Positions 54,711 to 62,672 of a stretch of DNA of 64,000 bases are shown in pieces. Position 1 is the first letter of the stretch. Each line of letters begins with the position of its first letter. Position numbers and translations under genes: made by a program. The notes below the pieces were generated by a model. The model did no database searches, was not told the origin of the DNA, and saw only the letters and a list, made by a program, of their open reading frames with translations. The stretch comes from Nocardia neocaledoniensis (GTDB lineage: Bacteria > Actinomycetota > Actinomycetes > Mycobacteriales > Mycobacteriaceae): positions 1 through 64,000 of the forward strand of contig NZ_JARWOJ010000077.1 in assembly GCF_029868625.1 (NCBI RefSeq), read 5' to 3'.

Positions 54711-55463
54711 ATGGACTCGAGCGAAACACCCCTGACGCGCAGGCAGCGCTGGGAACGCGCGACCAATCTGCCGCTGATGGCACTGGCCGTGCTGTTCCTC
54801 GTCCTCTATGCCTGGCGGGTGCTCGACACCGATGTCTCACCGCGTCTCGACGCGGCGCTGGTGTGGGCCGACGTCGTGATCTGGGCGATCTTCGCCATTG
54901 ATTTCGCCGTGCGGCTGCGCCTGTCCACCGATCGGCTGCGGTTCGTACGCAAGCACCCGCTCGACCTGCTGGTGGTGCTGGTGCCGCCGTTCCGGCCGCT
55001 GCGTCTCGTCCGCGCGGCCCTGCTGCTGCTCGACTCGCTCAACCGCGCGACGAAGCCGCGCACCCGCCTGGTGAGCTTCGTGGCGACGAGCTCACTGCTG
55101 ATCCTGCTGCTGTCCAGCCTGGCCTTCTTCGACGCCGAGTACGGCGCGCCCGACGGCAAGATCAAGACCTTCGGCGATGCCCTGTGGTGGTCGGCGGTGT
55201 CGGTGACGACCGTCGGCTACGGCGACGTCTACCCCGTGACCACCGAGGGACGGTTGGTCTCCCTGGTCCTGATGACCCTGGGCATCGGCCTGATCTCCTT
55301 CGCCATCGGCACCATGACCAGCTGGGTCGTCGAGCAGCTCAAGACCGTCGACGAGGCCGCCGATCGCGCCGACCGCACCCTCACCGAGCTGGTCGAGGAG
55401 GTGCGCTCGCTGCGCGCCGAGGTCGCCGAGCTGCGGGCTCGCACCGAGGAACCGCCCGGCTAG
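54711..55463 (+). CDS. Voltage-gated-type potassium channel
   Basis: A 250-residue six-helix-type ion channel with the selectivity filter TTVGYGDVYP between the last two helices. Arg-rich segments (FRPLRLVRAALLLLD) resemble an S4 sensor. The C-terminus (EQLKTVDEAADRADRTLTELVEEVRSLRAEVAELR, in part) is a tetramerisation coiled coil. It lies between mycP and eccB, where mycobacterial ESX-4 has no gene. Its stop overlaps the convergent eccB stop (CTAG at 55,460-55,463). Confidence 0.92.
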   Translation: MDSSETPLTRRQRWERATNLPLMALAVLFLVLYAWRVLDTDVSPRLDAALVWADVVIWAIFAIDFAVRLRLSTDRLRFVRKHPLDLLVVLVPPFRPLRLVRAALLLLDSLNRATKPRTRLVSFVATSSLLILLLSSLAFFDAEYGAPDGKIKTFGDALWWSAVSVTTVGYGDVYPVTTEGRLVSLVLMTLGIGLISFAIGTMTSWVVEQLKTVDEAADRADRTLTELVEEVRSLRAEVAELRARTEEPPG

Positions 55464-56953
55464 TTGGCGGCCGGATTGACCGTCGCGACAGGCTGTTTCG
55501 CGGGCGACGGGTCGGGGGCGATGCCGTCGTGGGCGACCATCGCGTCCTCGCGGCCGAGGCTCGGGCCACCGGCGAGCAGGCCGACGATCGGCCACGGCGC
55601 CGGTTCGGCTTTCACGTTCTCCAGGCCGAGCGCCTTGACCGCGTCGGCGTTCTTGATGCCGAAGCGCACGCCGGTGTCGGCGATGTAGAACAGGCTGTCC
55701 TTGCGACGGCTGTCGACCTCGATGCCGGTGGTCTGGACGTAGGCACCGGTGGCGGGTGGGATGTAGACGGTGTCGGCGTTCGGGCCCGCCGCGTCGGCCT
55801 GGGCCAGGTTCACCAGCTTGGCCTTGTCCGGGATCGGCAGGTCGATGCCGACGAGCACGTCCAGCTCCGCGCGGGCGGTGGCGTCGGTGTTGTCCATGGC
55901 GCCGGCGATCGGCTTCCAGGTGATGCAGCTGACCGACTTGTCCTTCGCCGAGATCAGCGCGGGCCGGTCGGCCGGGTAGTCCTGCACCTTCAGCGGATTC
56001 CGCACGGTCGGCGCGTAGGTGCGGTCCGTCGACTGGATCGTGGTGCCGTTCATGACCGTCGGATAGAAGTTGCGGATGATCTGCGCGGTCAGCGCGGAGA
56101 CCGGCTGCAGCCCGTCCTGGAGCACCACGTAGTTCTGGTTGGGCTCGTTGAAGACCTGGACGACGTCACCGATCCGATGCCCGCTGACGTTGTAGGTCGG
56201 CGTGCCGCCGGGGTTGTCGATCCGGGGCGTCTCGATCGGGAGTACCTCGGGGATGGCGTTCAGCAAGCCCTCGCTGATGGGGCGCGGCGTCACGCCGCCG
56301 ATGCCGAGGGCCTGGATGACCGGTGCGTCGTCCAGCTTCACCCTGGCGCGCTTGTTCTCGTAGACGAGGTAGGTCGAATCCTTGCCCTTGACGAGCAGGG
56401 CCTTGCCGTTCTCCATCGCCGACGCCTTCGCGCCGAGGTCAGGATCGCCGGCCAGGACGGAGGTGGTCAGGTTCGCGGTGCCGTCGGACTTGAGCTGATC
56501 GCACACCGACCACGGGCGGCCCTTGCCGTCCTTGTCGTACATGATCGAGGAGGGGGCGCCGGGGATGCCGATCAGCTGGCCGCGCGGCTTCTTGCCGAGT
56601 TCGGATTCCTTGACGATGACCGCCTTGGCCGCTTCGCCGGCGGCCAGCCGGGCCGAGGCGAGGTTGAGGGCCGGGTGGACGACGTTTTCGATGACGACGT
56701 AGACGCCGCCGGATTCCTTGCCGATCAGGATCTTGTTGTCACCGATCTTGTCCTGCGGGCGCAGCAGCGCGAGGATGCCGCAACCGGCGAGGACGACCAG
56801 GCCGAGAACCAAACCGACCGCGTAGGCACGGGTCTGGGCGCGCATCGGATCGTGCAGCATACGGACGTCGCGACGCACCAGGGCGTGCTCCATCCGCCGC
56901 ACCAGGAAGCGGTAGCCGCTGACCTGCCAGCGCGTGGTGGGTTTTGAAGGCAT
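55460..56953 (-). CDS. eccB: ESX-4 membrane protein EccB
   Basis: A 497-residue EccB: MPSKPTTRWQVSGYRFLVRRMEHALVRRD is the conserved cytosolic N-terminus, followed by one membrane helix (about 72-93) and a large periplasmic repeat domain with SVSCITW and SVCDQ cysteines. I chose the ATG at 56953 because it gives the standard start; the longer reading is not conserved. It is divergent from eccE with a mirrored 16-bp leader. It corresponds to Rv3450c. Confidence 0.96.
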   Translation of the reverse strand: MPSKPTTRWQVSGYRFLVRRMEHALVRRDVRMLHDPMRAQTRAYAVGLVLGLVVLAGCGILALLRPQDKIGDNKILIGKESGGVYVVIENVVHPALNLASARLAAGEAAKAVIVKESELGKKPRGQLIGIPGAPSSIMYDKDGKGRPWSVCDQLKSDGTANLTTSVLAGDPDLGAKASAMENGKALLVKGKDSTYLVYENKRARVKLDDAPVIQALGIGGVTPRPISEGLLNAIPEVLPIETPRIDNPGGTPTYNVSGHRIGDVVQVFNEPNQNYVVLQDGLQPVSALTAQIIRNFYPTVMNGTTIQSTDRTYAPTVRNPLKVQDYPADRPALISAKDKSVSCITWKPIAGAMDNTDATARAELDVLVGIDLPIPDKAKLVNLAQADAAGPNADTVYIPPATGAYVQTTGIEVDSRRKDSLFYIADTGVRFGIKNADAVKALGLENVKAEPAPWPIVGLLAGGPSLGREDAMVAHDGIAPDPSPAKQPVATVNPAAN

Positions 56954-57036
56954 GGTTCCTCCCCCGAACAGTGCTCTCGTCCGCGCAACACAGTACAGTT
57001 CCCCGCAGCACTTGTTCACATTCGGGGGAGGAACCA
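56953..57036. promoter_or_regulatory. Divergent eccB-eccE control region with mirrored 16-bp leaders
   Basis: TTCGGGGGAGGAACCA ends directly at the eccE ATG (57,021-57,036), and its exact inverse lies at the eccB ATG (56,953-56,968). The 52 bp between them must hold two back-to-back promoters. The arms include the ribosome sites (GGGGGAGG), so equal translation of the two subunits, or a shared operator, could explain the symmetry. Confidence 0.75.
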
Positions 57037-58680
57037 ATGGCCGAGTTCACCGGTGCCGGTCCGCGTCCGCTGTTCGGTCGTGTCACGTTGCCGCAGCTGC
57101 TCATCGCGCAGGTGCTCGGAATGCTCGCGGGCGTCATCGTGCTGGTGGTAGGCCTCGGGGCCTTGCCCGCGCTCGGCGTCGCCCTCGTGGTGGCCGTGAT
57201 TCCGTTGATCCCGATCGGCAAGCGCACCGTCCTCGACTGGCTCGGCACGATCCGCCGCTACTCGGGCAAGCGCGACTACACCCTCGGCGACACCGTCGAC
57301 TTCCGTGACACCGACGGGCGTTCACTCGGCCTCTACTGGGACGGCAGCCGCGTAGTGACCGTCGTCGAGGTGCTGCCGCCCAGGGGCGGGCTGACCAGGA
57401 TCGCCCGCAACGCCGTGCACGCCTCCCACCTGCTCCCCCTGCCCGAACTCGCCGCCTGCCTCAACCAGCACGACATCCTGCTCAGCGGCATCGACATCAT
57501 CAGCCACGGCCACCGCAGCCGCTCGGGCACGCCCGCGGGCGCGATCTACGAGTCGCTGCTCGGGCCGCTGCCCGCCACCGCGCATCGCACGGTCTGGCTG
57601 GCGATCAGCTTCGACGCGGTGCGGTGCCCCGACGCCACCGAGCGCCGCGGCGGCGGCACCGAGGGCGCCTCGCGCGCGGTCACCATCGCCACCCAGCGCA
57701 TCATGCGCACGCTCGAGGACGCCGACTGCAGCGCGCGCATCCTCACCGCGCCCGAGATCCGCAAGGCCGTGCAGCAGATCACCGCCGGACTCGATCCGCG
57801 CACGCTGACCCAGCGGTGGAAGTTCGCCGAGATCGGCAACTCGGTCAATATCGGCAGCGCGGTCGATCCCAAGCAGCTCGGTTCGGATCTGCTCGCGCAG
57901 CTGTGGGTCGCGCCCTCGCGCGGCACCACGGTCGCGGTGCGGCTGCGGCCCGGCAGCGACGCCGAGTCGGTGAGCGTCGGGGCCGCCTGGCGGTTGACCG
58001 CCCGCGAGCTGCCGGAGAAGAGCAGCACCAAGGGCATGGTGTCGATGAACGGCCGTCATCGTGACGCGCTGCTCGCGCACCTGCCGATCGCGGTGCCGGG
58101 TCTGGACGACACCGTCCCCACCACCGAGTACCCGATCGATGTCATCGGAGCGCTGCACCTGCCCTCGGCGGGTTGCGGTCAGCTGCTCGGCTCCGACGAC
58201 GAGGGCAACGGTGTCGCGGCCCGCATCATCGGCGCGGGCATCTCCTCGGTCTATGTGGCGGGCGAACTGTATCTGGCCCAGCAGTTGGTGTTCCGCGCGC
58301 TGGCGGTCGGTGAGCGAGTGCTCGTGCGGACCGACCGGGCGCATGCCTGGGAGCAGTTGGTGAATACCGTCGGCAATCCGGAGCGGCTCAGCATCGCGGT
58401 CGAAACGCACCAGTCCGACGCGGGTTTCACCGCGACGATCGTCGACGGTGTGCTCGCCCCTGCGCCGCACGCCGGTGTCACTACGATTTACCTGACCGGT
58501 GATCCGAACGGCTGGCCCGCCTCCCGTCCCGACCTGGAGATATTCCAGCCGGGTGCGATCGGGAACCGGGTCGTGCTGCGCACCGGCACCACCAGGGTCA
58601 ATCTGACGCTGGTGTCGATCCCGCGCGAGGCGACCTACATCGGCCAGCCGCGCGGTCAGCGTTCGATGGCCAACGCCTGA
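57037..58680 (+). CDS. eccE: ESX-4 membrane protein EccE
   Basis: A 547-residue EccE-type protein. Two membrane helices (LLIAQVLGMLAGVIVLVVGL and ALGVALVVAVIPLIPI) are followed by RTVLDWLGTIRRYSGKRDY and a large cytosolic domain with LYWDGSRVVTVVEVLPP near its start. EccE completes the B-C-D-E core; M. tuberculosis ESX-4 lacks it, whereas M. abscessus and Nocardia-type ESX-4 loci have it. It marks the right end of the ESX-4 cluster. Confidence 0.9.
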   Translation: MAEFTGAGPRPLFGRVTLPQLLIAQVLGMLAGVIVLVVGLGALPALGVALVVAVIPLIPIGKRTVLDWLGTIRRYSGKRDYTLGDTVDFRDTDGRSLGLYWDGSRVVTVVEVLPPRGGLTRIARNAVHASHLLPLPELAACLNQHDILLSGIDIISHGHRSRSGTPAGAIYESLLGPLPATAHRTVWLAISFDAVRCPDATERRGGGTEGASRAVTIATQRIMRTLEDADCSARILTAPEIRKAVQQITAGLDPRTLTQRWKFAEIGNSVNIGSAVDPKQLGSDLLAQLWVAPSRGTTVAVRLRPGSDAESVSVGAAWRLTARELPEKSSTKGMVSMNGRHRDALLAHLPIAVPGLDDTVPTTEYPIDVIGALHLPSAGCGQLLGSDDEGNGVAARIIGAGISSVYVAGELYLAQQLVFRALAVGERVLVRTDRAHAWEQLVNTVGNPERLSIAVETHQSDAGFTATIVDGVLAPAPHAGVTTIYLTGDPNGWPASRPDLEIFQPGAIGNRVVLRTGTTRVNLTLVSIPREATYIGQPRGQRSMANA

Positions 58681-58755
58681 CCTGGCAGTGGCCGGCGACG
58701 GCTCGCGTCACCACGGAAGCCGCCCGGTCGGGCGCGAAGAGTACCGCCTGGCCGG

Positions 58756-59316
58756 TCAGCCCGGGTAGGGGTCGGCGGCACGGGCGGCGCGCAGAGTCCT
58801 TCCCCACCAGGCCAATTGGCCGAGCATCCGGCCGCAGGCATCAACGGCGGCCTTGTCGTCGGTCGCACCGGCTGCGTCGAAGCGGCGCTTGGCCTGGGCG
58901 AAGCTCACCGACTCGCGCACCGAGACCATGTGCAGTTCGGCGACCACCTGGCGCAGCTGCTCGACCGCGCGCAATCCACCCGACAGGCCGCCATAGGAGA
59001 CGAAGCCGATCGGTTTGGCCCGCCATTCGTGTTTGGCGCTGTCGAGCGCGGTCTTCAGCGACGCCGGATAGCCGTGGTTGTACTCCGAGGTCACCACGGC
59101 GAACGCGTCGGCCGAGGCCAACCGGGCCCGGAACGCCTCGACCTCCGGCGTCTCGACGAGCTCGACCGGCAGCGTGAGCTCGCGCAGGTCGAGCACGCCG
59201 GCCTCGAATTCCGGCCGCGCCGCGACCATTCCGCGAAACCAGTCGGCCACCACCGGCGCGAACCGCTCGGGCCGGGTGCTGGCGACGATGATCTCCAACC
59301 GCAGCGGTGTGTCCAT
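58756..59316 (-). CDS. NADPH-dependent FMN reductase
   Basis: Flavodoxin-like oxidoreductase of 186 residues. The FMN phosphate loop is IVASTRPERFAPVVADWF, the second binding block is TSEYNHGYPASLKTALD, and the third is SYGGLSGGLRAVEQLR. It probably reduces FMN, quinones or azo compounds with NAD(P)H. It shares a 105-bp upstream region with the divergent gene at 59,422; there is no obvious pathway link to its neighbours. Confidence 0.92.
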   Translation of the reverse strand: MDTPLRLEIIVASTRPERFAPVVADWFRGMVAARPEFEAGVLDLRELTLPVELVETPEVEAFRARLASADAFAVVTSEYNHGYPASLKTALDSAKHEWRAKPIGFVSYGGLSGGLRAVEQLRQVVAELHMVSVRESVSFAQAKRRFDAAGATDDKAAVDACGRMLGQLAWWGRTLRAARAADPYPG

Positions 59317-59421
59317 GCCCCGAGCCTATCGACCACGACCCCGCCCCGGCCGCGCGCGGGCGATCGGGCACGATGGACGAGATTTCCGCAGGTGGGACCG
59401 ACGACGAAAGGGGCAGCACGG

Positions 59422-60408
59422 GTGATCATCGGACGGTGGCAGCTGGTGGAGACGCTGGGCGCACCGGGCACGTGGTCGATGCTGACCGCCGGGACGACGC
59501 CGCGCGAGTGGGCGTCGTATCACCGGGCCGTCCCCGCCGCGCTGCAACCGATGATCGAAGCCGCGCACACCACGGGTCAACCGGTCGAGCGGATGCTGCC
59601 GAAGTCCCGTAACCCGTGGTCGGAGCACCGGTTTCGGGCCGTGCCCGTGCTGTGGCCGGGCGCGCGGCCCCATGGGGTGAAGGTCTGGGTCGGCGAGGAG
59701 GCGCCCCCGGCGGACCTCGCTGTCGGCTCGTTCGTGGTCGACGCGCGGGCCAGGATCGTGCGCAGCCGGCCGGCCGGGCTCGGGCCGCATTTCGGTTCGG
59801 CGCCGGTGGAATACACGGGGGCCGAACCCTTCCAGCGGATCGAGCGATTCGATCGCGCGCTCGAGATCGTCGCCATCCTGAACCGGTCGGAGCCGGAGAG
59901 CCGATGGTCGGGCGTGCCCACGGTGCACTCGGCGATCGGCCCGCGATCACTGCTGGTGGCCGCGCGCAACGGGGTGGCGGACCGGCGGTTCACGTGGCGC
60001 GGCCTCGCCGTCGACGTCACCGACAGCGTTGCCCCGCAAGCCAAGTCGTTCGAGGCGGCCACGCTGGACCTGCTGCGCGACAGTCAGCCGGGGCTGTACC
60101 TGTGCATCCTGGACACCGCGCAGGCCAGGCAGGTCAGGTGGGTCACCGAGCCGGTGCCCGGCCTGCGCTGGCGCGGGATCGACGATCGGCTGATCCCGCA
60201 TCCCGAGGACCGGGCCAGGATCGCCGCGGCGCGCGCGGAGATCCTGGCCGGGGCCGCCCGCGCCGAACTGGCCGGGGTCCGGCTGGCGACCGAGACCGAC
60301 GGCTGGCTGGTCACCGACGTCGAGTTGACGCCGCTGCCCGCGGGCGCGGAGGGTGGCGCGGCGCCGCTGTTCGTGCTGGCCCAGCTGCGGGTCACGCCAC
60401 CGGGGTGA
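59422..60408 (+). CDS. GAF/PAS-like domain protein (DUF5593-type)
   Basis: A 328-residue cytosolic protein without membrane segments. It starts VIIGRWQLVETLGAPGTWSML and contains two alpha/beta segments: one around KVWVGEEAPPADLAVGSFVVD, and a PAS-like C-terminal part with LDLLRDSQPGLYLCILDTAQARQVRWVTEPVPGLRWRGIDDR (shown in part). Similar proteins occur in mycobacteria with a GAF/PAS annotation and no known ligand. I chose the GTG at 59422 (AAAGGGG 9 nt upstream). It converges on mtnP with abutting stops (TGATCA). Confidence 0.7.
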   Translation: MIIGRWQLVETLGAPGTWSMLTAGTTPREWASYHRAVPAALQPMIEAAHTTGQPVERMLPKSRNPWSEHRFRAVPVLWPGARPHGVKVWVGEEAPPADLAVGSFVVDARARIVRSRPAGLGPHFGSAPVEYTGAEPFQRIERFDRALEIVAILNRSEPESRWSGVPTVHSAIGPRSLLVAARNGVADRRFTWRGLAVDVTDSVAPQAKSFEAATLDLLRDSQPGLYLCILDTAQARQVRWVTEPVPGLRWRGIDDRLIPHPEDRARIAAARAEILAGAARAELAGVRLATETDGWLVTDVELTPLPAGAEGGAAPLFVLAQLRVTPPG

Positions 60409-61218
60409 TCAGGGCAGTTCGAACGGCAGCGAGACTCCGGCGTGCACCCGGCAGCGCTCGCAGGTGTCCGCGCCGTCGACCGCGGCGACCGCGCGCCGCA
60501 TGAGCTCCTTGAACGGGCCGAGGTTCTTCTTGAACTCGGCGAACACGTCCACCGCGTGCACACCGTCGCCCTCTTCCAGACCCGCGTCCAGATCGGTGAC
60601 GAGAGCGACTGCGGCGTAGCACATTTCGAGCTCCCGAGCGAGCACGGCCTCGGGATGCCCGGTCATGTTGACCAGGTCCCAGCCCTGCCCGGCGAACCAG
60701 CGGCTCTCGGCCCTGGTGGAGAAGCGCGGGCCCTGCACGACGACCATCGTGCCGGAATCCTCGACGCGCAATTCCCCGCCGGCCGACTTCACGGCGGCCG
60801 TGCGCAGCTCGTCGCAGTACGGATCGGCGAAGGACACGTGGATGCCGCCGCCGTCGAAGTAGGTCTGCGGTCGGCCCGAGGTCCGGTCGACCAGCTGATC
60901 GGGCACCGCGACCGTGCCGGGCCCCCAGTCGGCGCGCAGGCTGCCGACGGCGCACGGCGCGAACACCCGGCGCACGCCGAGCGAGCGCAGCGCCCACATG
61001 TTGGCCCGGTAGGGCAGGGTATGCGGGGCGAACTCGTGCTGCTTGCCGTGACGCGGCAGGAACGCGACGGCGCGCCCCTCGACCGCACCGACAGCGATGG
61101 GTGCGCTCGGCGCGCCGTACGGCGTGTCGACCTCGACGTGGGTGGCGTCGTCGTCGAAGAAGTCATAGAAACCACTGCCGCCGATGACGGCGAGTGCGGG
61201 CCGGGGAAGCGAACTCAT
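60409..61218 (-). CDS. mtnP: S-methyl-5'-thioadenosine phosphorylase
   Basis: A 269-residue member of the PNP/MTAP family: it splits 5'-methylthioadenosine to adenine and 5-methylthioribose-1-phosphate in methionine salvage. Motifs are VIGGSGFYDFF (phosphate loop), FLPRHGKQHEFAPH, VVVQGPRFSTRAES and NMTGHPEAVLARELEMCYA. The end CERCRVHAGVSLP carries a Cys pair found in bacterial members. I chose the ATG at 61218. Only MTA versus inosine specificity is uncertain. Confidence 0.92.
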   Translation of the reverse strand: MSSLPRPALAVIGGSGFYDFFDDDATHVEVDTPYGAPSAPIAVGAVEGRAVAFLPRHGKQHEFAPHTLPYRANMWALRSLGVRRVFAPCAVGSLRADWGPGTVAVPDQLVDRTSGRPQTYFDGGGIHVSFADPYCDELRTAAVKSAGGELRVEDSGTMVVVQGPRFSTRAESRWFAGQGWDLVNMTGHPEAVLARELEMCYAAVALVTDLDAGLEEGDGVHAVDVFAEFKKNLGPFKELMRRAVAAVDGADTCERCRVHAGVSLPFELP

Positions 61219-61303
61219 AGGATTGATTGTTCCGTCCGGCCAGGTCTCCCGCATCACCGGGACCCGCCCGGCGGCCGCCCATCTGACAATTCCGGCCGGA
61301 AAC

Positions 61304-61322
61304 TGTACCCTAGGGGGGTATA
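61304..61322 (+). promoter_or_regulatory. CsoR-type operator
   Basis: TGTACCCTAGGGGGGTATA (61,304-61,322) is a pseudo-palindrome matching the CsoR pattern TACCCCCCTAGGGGGGTA, with one arm shortened by three C. It lies 44 bp before the csoR start, overlapping the probable promoter region, so autorepression relieved by Cu(I) is expected. mtnP starts 86 bp away on the other strand and could be affected. Confidence 0.75.
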
Positions 61323-61365
61323 AGCTCGCTCGACGGCGAGCATCCGGCCCGGCTAGGAGACTTCG

Positions 61366-61707
61366 GTGACAGCACCCACCCCCGACACCGCACCAGGCGA
61401 CGAGCACGCGGGCCACGACCACGCCGGCCACGGCTACATCACCGCCAAGGACGACTACCTCAAGCGCCTGCGCCGCATCGAGGGCCAGGCCCGCGGCCTG
61501 CAGCGGATGGTCGAAGAAGAGAAGTACTGCATCGACATCCTCACCCAGGTCTCCGCGATGACCAAGGCGCTACAGGCCGTGGCGATGGGTCTGCTCGAGG
61601 ACCACATCTCGCACTGCGTCGTCGACGCGGCCGTGGCGGGCGGGCCGGAGGCCGAGGCCAAGATCAAAGAGGCGACCGACGCGATCGCTCGGCTGGTTCG
61701 CTCCTGA
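61366..61707 (+). CDS. csoR: Copper-sensing repressor CsoR
   Basis: A 113-residue helical DNA-binding repressor. The Cu(I) ligands are visible as Cys in EEKYCIDIL and His and Cys in LEDHISHCVVD. The DNA-binding arginines lie in LKRLRRIEGQARGLQRM. The N-terminus has a His-rich extension (HAGHDHAGHG) beyond the usual CsoR, which may bind extra metal. I used the GTG at 61366 (GGAGA 8 nt upstream). No copper ATPase or chaperone lies beside it in this window, and its 3' end overlaps the nitrilase 3' end by 44 bp on the other strand. Confidence 0.92.
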   Translation: MTAPTPDTAPGDEHAGHDHAGHGYITAKDDYLKRLRRIEGQARGLQRMVEEEKYCIDILTQVSAMTKALQAVAMGLLEDHISHCVVDAAVAGGPEAEAKIKEATDAIARLVRS

Positions 61708-62566
61708 GCTCGGCGCCCTGATCGCCGGGGACGGGCTCGGGTGCGAGCTCGACCTCGGCGAACAGCAGCCCAGGACTGCCCGCCGGGAGCGGCTCGACCA
61801 GGTCGAGCCCGTCGGGCCCGAGGACGCGCGCGACCCCGCCACCACCGCTGAGCAGCCGGTATTCCGGGGACCGCGCGTCGACCACTTCCCAGCCGGTCAT
61901 CGGAACCAGGGCCGTCGGCGCGACGACGGCTACCCGGCTCGCTCGGGCGTAGTCCGCGCTGACGGTGTTGTTCACCGCCGTCACCCCGGCACCGTCGTCC
62001 TCGTGATAGACCGTGAACCCCGACCACGCCGCGATGTGAACCTGTTCCCACCACAGGTCCACCCGCCGCCGTGGGCACAGATGATCGGCGCCCGCCAGCA
62101 TGCCGATCCGCCCCAGCTCGGTGTCGTACACCACCGGCGGTTCGGTCCCGGCCGTGAACAGCTCCCGCTCCAGCGCCGTGGGCCGCACCTTGCGCGCGAA
62201 CTCCATCCGGCCCGCGGGACTCACCAGCACCTGGGTCATGAACAGGTCGCTGCCCGCGCGTTCGGCGAACCCGAGCGCGACCCACATCCCGGTCCGCCTG
62301 GCCGCGTGCGCGATCGCGCGCAGCTCGGCCCCTTCCCTGGTCATCGCGTTCGCGAGATAGCGGCCACGGAACTCCGAGCCCCAGTCGACCGAGTTCAGCC
62401 ACAACCACCAGGGATAGCCGGGCAGGAAGGTCTCCGGGAACGCCACCAGCTGAGCGCCGCCATCGGCCGCGTCCTCGATGAGGCCGATCGTCTGCTCGAT
62501 GCCGACCGCGAGCTGTAACCAGGCGGGTTCGGCCTGCACGGCCGCCACCCGAATCCGATCCGCCAT
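61664..62566 (-). CDS. Nitrilase-superfamily protein lacking the catalytic cysteine
   Basis: A 300-residue nitrilase-type protein. The Glu of the triad is in FPETFLPGYPWW (E45) and Lys in FARKVRPT (K126). At the cysteine position GRIGMLAGADHLCP aligns with G-A-L-A-C-W-E-H-Y-N-P of nitrilases, so Cys is Gly159; another Cys lies five residues later (C164). It may be inactive or use C164. It is the last of a minus-strand trio (second nitrilase, AraC regulator, this gene) and overlaps csoR by 44 bp. Confidence 0.85.
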   Translation of the reverse strand: MADRIRVAAVQAEPAWLQLAVGIEQTIGLIEDAADGGAQLVAFPETFLPGYPWWLWLNSVDWGSEFRGRYLANAMTREGAELRAIAHAARRTGMWVALGFAERAGSDLFMTQVLVSPAGRMEFARKVRPTALERELFTAGTEPPVVYDTELGRIGMLAGADHLCPRRRVDLWWEQVHIAAWSGFTVYHEDDGAGVTAVNNTVSADYARASRVAVVAPTALVPMTGWEVVDARSPEYRLLSGGGGVARVLGPDGLDLVEPLPAGSPGLLFAEVELAPEPVPGDQGAELRSEPAERSRRSPL

Positions 62567-62672
62567 GGTGACCGCTCCTCGTACTCAACCGCTCGCTGAG
62601 AACCAGTGTCGCCCAGCGGAACCCGTCCGGGTCAGTCCGTCGGTGCCAGATCGCTGACAATCCGTGCCAGGC

